Shown here: piece by piece, positions 42,353 through 44,941 of the stretch
Layout: each line of letters starts with the position of its first letter
Position numbering within the stretch: position 1 is the first letter of the stretch
Source: an uncultured Ruminococcus sp.
GTDB lineage: Bacteria; Bacillota; Clostridia; Oscillospirales; Acutalibacteraceae
Reading direction: 5' to 3'
Assembly: GCA_902773165.1 (NCBI GenBank)
Contig: CACYDO010000120.1
Span: 1 to 44,941 of the forward strand
DNA length: 44,941 nucleotides
Made by a program: the position numbers and the translations under genes
The notes under the pieces: model-generated
Database searches by the model: none
What the model was told of the DNA's origin: nothing
What the model saw: only the letters and a program-made list of their open reading frames with translations

Positions 42353-43435
42353 ATGTCCAAAAAGAAGCAGCAAACGACGCTGCACCGAAACGGAAAAATA
42401 GAGCTTCTGCGCTTTGTTTTCGCTTTCTTTGTTGCATTTTTTCATTTGGGCTGCTCTGTAGAGCATAGCAGCGAGAAATTCAAAACCGGATATATGGCGG
42501 TTGAGTTTTTCTTTTTGGTAACGGGCTATCTTATGGCTAAATCTTTGTCAAAAGAACTTACAGATAATAGTTCCCAGGGAAACGAGCGGCTGATAAATAC
42601 AAGTCTTTCATTTGCGTGGAAAAAGTATACGTCGTTTATTTATACTTTTTTGGCGTCTGTCGTTTTTACCTCGGCTGCGTGGATTAATTATTACGACCTT
42701 TCTGCAAAGGAATGGATCCTGAAAATGGCAGACGCTGTTCCTACATTTCTGCTTTTGCCCGTGTTTGGCTTCAAAACTGCACCTTGGTACATACCTACAT
42801 GGTATCTTTCTGCAATGATGGTAACGGTCGTTATATTGACGCCGATACTTTTAAAGCACGGGAAGTTCTATTCTCTTTACGCTGCGCCTGTTCTGTCGTT
42901 GGCAATGCTAGGTTTTATTTATCGCTCAAAAGGTTATTTTGACGTTAACGGCGACAACTGGGAAGGCCGGATAAATCTGGGTTTACTGCGCGCTTTTGCT
43001 GAGATATCGCTCGGCTGCACGGCTTATTATCTTGTGGAAGGCGGATATCTTAAAAAATTTGGCAGAAAATTGCTGTCTGCGGCAGCGATACTGTGTTACG
43101 CAGCTGTATTTGCGTTTATGTTCGGCGACTACGATCATTCAATGCAGATAATCGTTATTTTGCTGATGTTTGCAGCGGTGTTGATAACATTTAATAATGG
43201 AGATACATTTAAATTTTTAAACAATAAGTTCGTCTATTTCTTAGGAAAGCTTAGTCTGCCTGTTTATTTGTTCCATACTATTGCAAGAAATTATATTCTG
43301 AAAATTAATTCGATCAATGACAGTTATTTAAAGCAATGTGTGGTTTTATTTATTGCGACCATTGCTTTGTCATTAGTGGGTATGGCGCTGGCTGAGCTGC
43401 TGAAAAAACTTGTGGAAAAAGTGCAGAAGTTTTAA
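42353..43435 (+). CDS. Second membrane acyltransferase (acyltransferase 3 family)
   Basis: A 360-residue integral membrane protein. The ATG at 42353 follows GAGGGGG (42339-42345). GKIELLRFVFAFFVAFFHLG carries the conserved Arg and His of PF01757 acyltransferases, and FFFLVTGYLMAKS the next conserved helix. About ten membrane helices follow. It is distinct from the first acyltransferase and more like classical O-antigen or exopolysaccharide acetyltransferases. It closes the polymer cassette. Confidence 0.85.
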   Translation: MSKKKQQTTLHRNGKIELLRFVFAFFVAFFHLGCSVEHSSEKFKTGYMAVEFFFLVTGYLMAKSLSKELTDNSSQGNERLINTSLSFAWKKYTSFIYTFLASVVFTSAAWINYYDLSAKEWILKMADAVPTFLLLPVFGFKTAPWYIPTWYLSAMMVTVVILTPILLKHGKFYSLYAAPVLSLAMLGFIYRSKGYFDVNGDNWEGRINLGLLRAFAEISLGCTAYYLVEGGYLKKFGRKLLSAAAILCYAAVFAFMFGDYDHSMQIIVILLMFAAVLITFNNGDTFKFLNNKFVYFLGKLSLPVYLFHTIARNYILKINSINDSYLKQCVVLFIATIALSLVGMALAELLKKLVEKVQKF

Positions 43436-43443
43436 AATTTCTC

Positions 43444-43472
43444 TTTACAAATTTAATTTTATATTATATAAT
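43444..43472 (+). promoter_or_regulatory. perR promoter
   Basis: TTTACA (43444-43449), 17 bp, TATAAT (43467-43472). The predicted transcript start is at about 43479. Confidence 0.8.
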
Positions 43473-43480
43473 ACTAAAAA

Positions 43481-43495
43481 GGATAATAATTATTG
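43481..43495 (+). promoter_or_regulatory. PerR box overlapping the perR transcript start
   Basis: GGATAAT-A-ATTATTG is a 7-1-7 inverted repeat. The central 11 bases (ATAAT-A-ATTAT) match the published PerR consensus TTATAATnATTATAA fully. It covers about +2 to +16 of the perR promoter, a place where binding would repress. Confidence 0.7.
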
Positions 43496-43591
43496 ATTTC
43501 CTGTGTTCCCTGCAACAGGGCGTACTATGCCCGTTTAGCTTATATTTACATTTTGACTAATTTTTTTATTTTATCAACTGCGGAGAGAATT

Positions 43592-43972
43592 ATGAGGACT
43601 CAAAATTATTCAAGAAAGAGACAGGCGATCTACGAGCTGCTTTTGTCGACAGATACCCACCCATCTGCAGAGTGGATATATAATTCACTGAAACCGCAGT
43701 ATCCCGATCTGAGCTTGGGAACGGTTTACAGAAATCTAAAGCTGCTCGAAGGAAACGGGGCTGTACGGTCGGTTGCTGTGGTTGACGGCTGTGAGCGATA
43801 CGACGCGAAGATGACGCGTCACTCCCATTTCGTCTGTAAAAAGTGCGGAAAGATCACAGATGTATTTTTCACGGAAACTATGCCTGATTTAACAGAGAAG
43901 GTCTATATTGACGCAGCAAAGGACGTAGAGGAATACAATCTTATTTTTTACGGCATCTGCACAGAATGCTGA
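43592..43972 (+). CDS. perR: Peroxide-sensing repressor PerR
   Basis: A 126-residue Fur-family repressor. The ATG at 43592 follows GGAGAG; the open frame upstream to 43493 covers the promoter and is not coding. The zinc site is C82, C85, C123 and C126. The regulatory metal site H23, D71, H77, H79 and D90 aligns one to one, at a constant offset of 14, with H37, D85, H91, H93 and D104 of B. subtilis PerR. The Asp at the last position is the PerR-specific residue; Fur has Glu. It lies directly upstream of reverse rubrerythrin. Confidence 0.88.
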   Translation: MRTQNYSRKRQAIYELLLSTDTHPSAEWIYNSLKPQYPDLSLGTVYRNLKLLEGNGAVRSVAVVDGCERYDAKMTRHSHFVCKKCGKITDVFFTETMPDLTEKVYIDAAKDVEEYNLIFYGICTEC

Positions 43973-44014
43973 CGGATATTCAAAAACGGCTGAGATGTCG
44001 GTTTTTTTTATATC

Positions 44015-44029
44015 TTATATGTATTATTT
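44015..44029 (+). promoter_or_regulatory. Weak PerR-box-like site before rubrerythrin
   Basis: TTATATG-T-ATTATTT keeps 10 of 14 defining bases of the PerR consensus. No matching promoter is clear nearby, so this is suggestive only. Confidence 0.35.
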
Positions 44030-44052
44030 CATTGATCAGGAGGTAATTTATT

Positions 44053-44607
44053 ATGGCAAAGTTTGTATGCACAGTATGCGGTTATGTTTATGAGGGCGAG
44101 GCTGCTCCCGAGGTCTGTCCTATCTGCAAAGCGCCTGCTTCTAAGTTCAACAAGGTAGAGGAGGAGCTTTCCTACGCAACTGTTCATCTTATCGGCGAGG
44201 GTGCAAAGGACAAGGTTGAGGAAGACATCTACACCGATCTCGTTAGCAATTTTAACGGCGAGTGTAGCGAAGTAGGTATGTATCTTGCAATGTCAAGAGC
44301 AGCTGACAGAGAGGGTTATCCTGAGATCGCAGAGGCGTTCAAGCGCTATGCTTTTGAAGAGGCTGAGCATGCAGCTAAGTTTGCAGAGCTTCTCGGCGAG
44401 GTAGTTTCAAATTCCACAAAGAAGAATCTGCAAGTGCGCGCAGACGCAGAAGCAGGCGCGTGCGCAGGCAAGTTTGATCTTGCAAAGAGAGCAAAGCAGC
44501 GCGGCTACGATGCAATTCACGACACAGTACACGAGATGGCTAAGGACGAAGCTCGTCACGGCGCAGGCTTTGCCGGACTTCTCAAAAGATATTTCGGCGA
44601 AGACTAA
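44053..44607 (+). CDS. Reverse rubrerythrin
   Basis: A 184-residue peroxide-reducing iron protein. The rubredoxin domain comes first (C6, C9, C22, C25: CTVCG and CPICK), then the four-helix diiron domain with EAEH and later DEARHG motifs. This domain order is the reverse of classical rubrerythrin and is known from Clostridium, where such proteins are repressed by PerR. AGGAGG (44038-44043) precedes the ATG. Coding uses highly biased codons. It protects an anaerobe from H2O2 and O2. Confidence 0.92.
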   Translation: MAKFVCTVCGYVYEGEAAPEVCPICKAPASKFNKVEEELSYATVHLIGEGAKDKVEEDIYTDLVSNFNGECSEVGMYLAMSRAADREGYPEIAEAFKRYAFEEAEHAAKFAELLGEVVSNSTKKNLQVRADAEAGACAGKFDLAKRAKQRGYDAIHDTVHEMAKDEARHGAGFAGLLKRYFGED

Positions 44608-44610
44608 TTG

Positions 44611-44664
44611 CGGGCCGGGTAAGCACCCAGCGGCAGTTCCGCCGGACTTTGTCGTATCAACAAA
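44611..44664 (-). repeat. Dispersed hairpin repeat, copy H
   Basis: On the minus strand: GATACGACAAAGTCCGGCGGAAC, quoted in part, five bases, then hairpin CTGGGT-GCTT-ACCCGG. It starts within ten bases of the rubrerythrin stop. The 5' GCGCGG block is missing. Confidence 0.75.
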
Positions 44665-44740
44665 TTAAAGCCGCGTTTTGGGCTTTATGTTTGTGATTGT
44701 GCTGATATATTTTTAGAATTTTATTCCTAATATAATAAAT

Positions 44741-44786
44741 AAACCGATGGAAAAAGCTCATTGCTGATTCCATCGGTTATTTTTTG
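44741..44786. terminator. Terminator between rubrerythrin and a convergent gene
   Basis: AACCGATGGAA (44742-44752) pairs with TTCCATCGGTT (44768-44778), followed by ATTTTTT on the + strand. On the minus strand TTTATTTATT follows, so it may work both ways. Confidence 0.8.
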
Positions 44787-44821
44787 AAATAATATGCTTC
44801 TGTCGTTTTGTCAGCGTCTGA

Positions 44822-44941
44822 TTATCGGTGCTTGTTAAGCCGCGGAGAAGTTTCTGCTGTGGGAGTCTGCGCTATTTTTTTATTGTCCTCAAGCTTCATG
44901 AAAATAGATATCGCCGACATCGGCGTAATAAGCAGATAGAG
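44822..44941 (-). CDS. 3' end of an unidentified minus-strand gene (cut by the window edge)
   Basis: An open frame of 39 codons runs from the window edge to a TAA (44824-44822 on the minus strand). It reads LYLLITPMSAISIFMKLED..., a possible membrane helix followed by a polar tail ending LNKHR. Position opposite a terminator supports a real convergent gene. The family cannot be told from this fragment. Confidence 0.5.
   Translation of the reverse strand, partial: LYLLITPMSAISIFMKLEDNKKIAQTPTAETSPRLNKHR

Overview
The window looks like a chromosomal segment of a Gram-positive, anaerobic gut or rumen Clostridia, most likely Ruminococcaceae/Oscillospiraceae (Ruminococcus-like). This is inferred from the CdaA-YbbR pair, tig-clpP-clpX-lon-engB order, reverse rubrerythrin with PerR, NADP-type GdhA, Big2/PASTA surface proteins and a Rpn-type PD-(D/E)XK gene. 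No phage, integrase or CRISPR array is visible. Most genes are housekeeping genes in compact operons, with clear TTGACA-17-TATAAT type promoters and hairpin terminators.

Layout. 1-5.9 kb: two surface proteins on the + strand, a 1374-residue one-pass membrane protein with a very long disordered N-terminus and a secreted Ser/Thr-rich protein with a C-terminal anchor helix. 5.9-6.1 kb: tRNA-Leu(UAG). 6.3-7.6 kb (-): cysteine-desulfurase-like enzyme with a small DUF3343 Se/S carrier-like protein. 8.1-12.6 kb (+): cdaA-ybbR (c-di-AMP) and recJ. 12.7-14.1 kb (+): nadA and a PAP2 phosphatase. 14.2-19.7 kb (-): zinc-ribbon/PASTA membrane protein, a PNPOx-like flavoprotein, plsY, der, rpmF and the DUF177 gene. 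20.1-21.0 kb (+): PD-(D/E)XK (Rpn/PDDEXK_2) gene. 21.2-24.0 kb (+): queD-queE-folE-queC-queF, making preQ1 from GTP, behind a leader that looks like a preQ1-type terminating riboswitch. 24.2-26.4 kb: thrC and a metallophosphoesterase. 26.9-33.7 kb: tig, clpP, clpX, lon, engB (protein folding and proteolysis). 34-35.2 kb: an orphan substrate-binding-like lipoprotein with a peptidoglycan-binding domain. 35.7-37.0 kb: gdhA. 37.4-43.4 kb: a surface-polymer cassette (two membrane acyltransferases, a Stealth sugar-phosphate transferase, a GT2/CDP-glycerol transferase fusion). 43.6-44.6 kb: perR and reverse rubrerythrin. The window ends in the 3' end of a minus-strand gene.

The most unusual signal is a dispersed intergenic repeat family with at least eight copies here plus one tandem array. 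Its building block is GGAAC, five bases, then a 6-bp hairpin whose stem sequence changes while pairing and loop are kept (GCNT loop or ACA loop). Full copies also carry a 5' GCGCGGAGACCAA-like block. Several copies sit just upstream of a promoter -35 box, some abut stop codons, one abuts the clpP ribosome binding site, and one has expanded into six 26-27 bp units that run over the stop codon of the metallophosphoesterase gene. Two direct copies flank the PD-(D/E)XK nuclease gene, which makes that gene a candidate (unproven) partner of the repeats, by analogy with REP elements and their RAYT transposases.
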